Assembly: GCF_000745215.1 (NCBI RefSeq) | Contig: NZ_JQNK01000008.1 | Span: 434,001-498,000, forward strand | Length of the DNA stretch: 64,000 nt | Reading direction: 5' to 3' | From: Methylosinus sp. PW1 | Lineage (GTDB): Bacteria; Pseudomonadota; Alphaproteobacteria; Rhizobiales; Beijerinckiaceae | Part shown: positions 63,858-64,000 of the stretch, piece after piece | Layout of the letters: the number at the start of each line of letters is the position of its first letter | How positions within the stretch are numbered: the first letter of the stretch is position 1 | The notes under the pieces: generated by a model | Databases searched by the model: none | What the model was told of the DNA's origin: nothing | Seen by the model: the letters and a program-made list of their open reading frames with translations, nothing else | Made by a program: the position numbers and the translations under genes

Positions 63858-64000
63858 CTAGTGGCGTTTCTTGCGTTCGTCCTCGCGGCGGCGTGGAACG
63901 AACGAGTCGCCGCGGCGGATGTATTGCCACGCGAAGCGGTGGCGCACAGTGTCCCCGAACAGATCCACGAACGTCGCCTCTCCGAGCAGGAACAGGGACG
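63858..64000 (-). CDS. 3' end of an unknown gene at the window edge
   Basis: The last 46 codons read LFLLGEATFVDLFGDTVRHR, FAWQYIRRGDSFVPRRREDE and RKKRH before TAG. Codon use is consistent with coding. The gene begins outside the window. Family not recognised. Confidence 0.5.
   Translation of the reverse strand, partial: SLFLLGEATFVDLFGDTVRHRFAWQYIRRGDSFVPRRREDERKKRH

Overview
The window is high-GC DNA from a chromosome or large replicon that looks alphaproteobacterial. Support for this is rhizobial-type outer membrane proteins, alphaproteobacterial insertion-sequence subfamilies and GC-rich codon use. A methylotroph/Rhizobiales host (Methylosinus/Methylocystis-like) is my guess, not a demonstrated fact. 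No rRNA, tRNA or CRISPR array was found.

Region by region: (1) 1-8275 holds kdpABC, the high-affinity potassium ATPase, with kdpA cut in two by a 4.7-kb transposon (561-5272) carrying a DDE transposase, two ATPases, a zinc-finger protein and a SEC-C protein. (2) 8440-13704 is an ordinary stretch: a TetR regulator with a palindromic operator, a small beta-barrel OMP, a DUF3313-type lipoprotein, a TauD-like dioxygenase and an OprP/O-type porin. (3) 13.7-16.8 kb is an IS graveyard (IS3, IS630, IS256 relics, and an internally deleted IS66 with an exact 8-bp duplication). (4) 17.5-49.3 kb is a surface-polysaccharide (O-antigen-like) island. It has an acetamidino-sugar set (WbpG-HisH-HisF type), two UDP-GlcNAc 2-epimerases, Wzx, Wzy, several glycosyltransferases, an acyltransferase, methyltransferases, a heparinase-II/III-like protein and a two-domain oxidoreductase. 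The island is broken up by a complete IS66, IS630/IS5 fragments, a 17-residue-repeat protein, an IS110, half an IS66, a decapitated serine recombinase and an IS21. (5) 49.3-53.0 kb is a scrap zone with a Phd/PIN toxin-antitoxin pair and remains of DUF2786, SWIM-finger, tyrosine-recombinase and IS4 genes. (6) 53.0-61.6 kb is a Tn7-like transposition module: tnsA-tnsB-tnsC-tniQ on the minus strand, with an unknown 116-residue ORF overlapping tniQ and small coupled ORFs upstream of tnsA. Two clusters of a GATARGAGCGAYTCA repeat lie left of it and flank a GIY-YIG-like gene. (7) 62.5-63.7 kb is an ISAs1-family element with a perfect 10-bp duplication and a frameshift, then the 3' end of an unknown gene at the window edge.

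Function: the polysaccharide genes would make, modify, flip and polymerise repeat units containing N-acetylated and probably amidinated 2,3-diamino sugars. Two methyltransferase genes of the island are inactivated. The Tn7-like module is the part most likely to hold something undescribed: its transposition genes look intact, it has no visible CRISPR partner, and it carries unassigned small proteins translationally coupled to the core genes.
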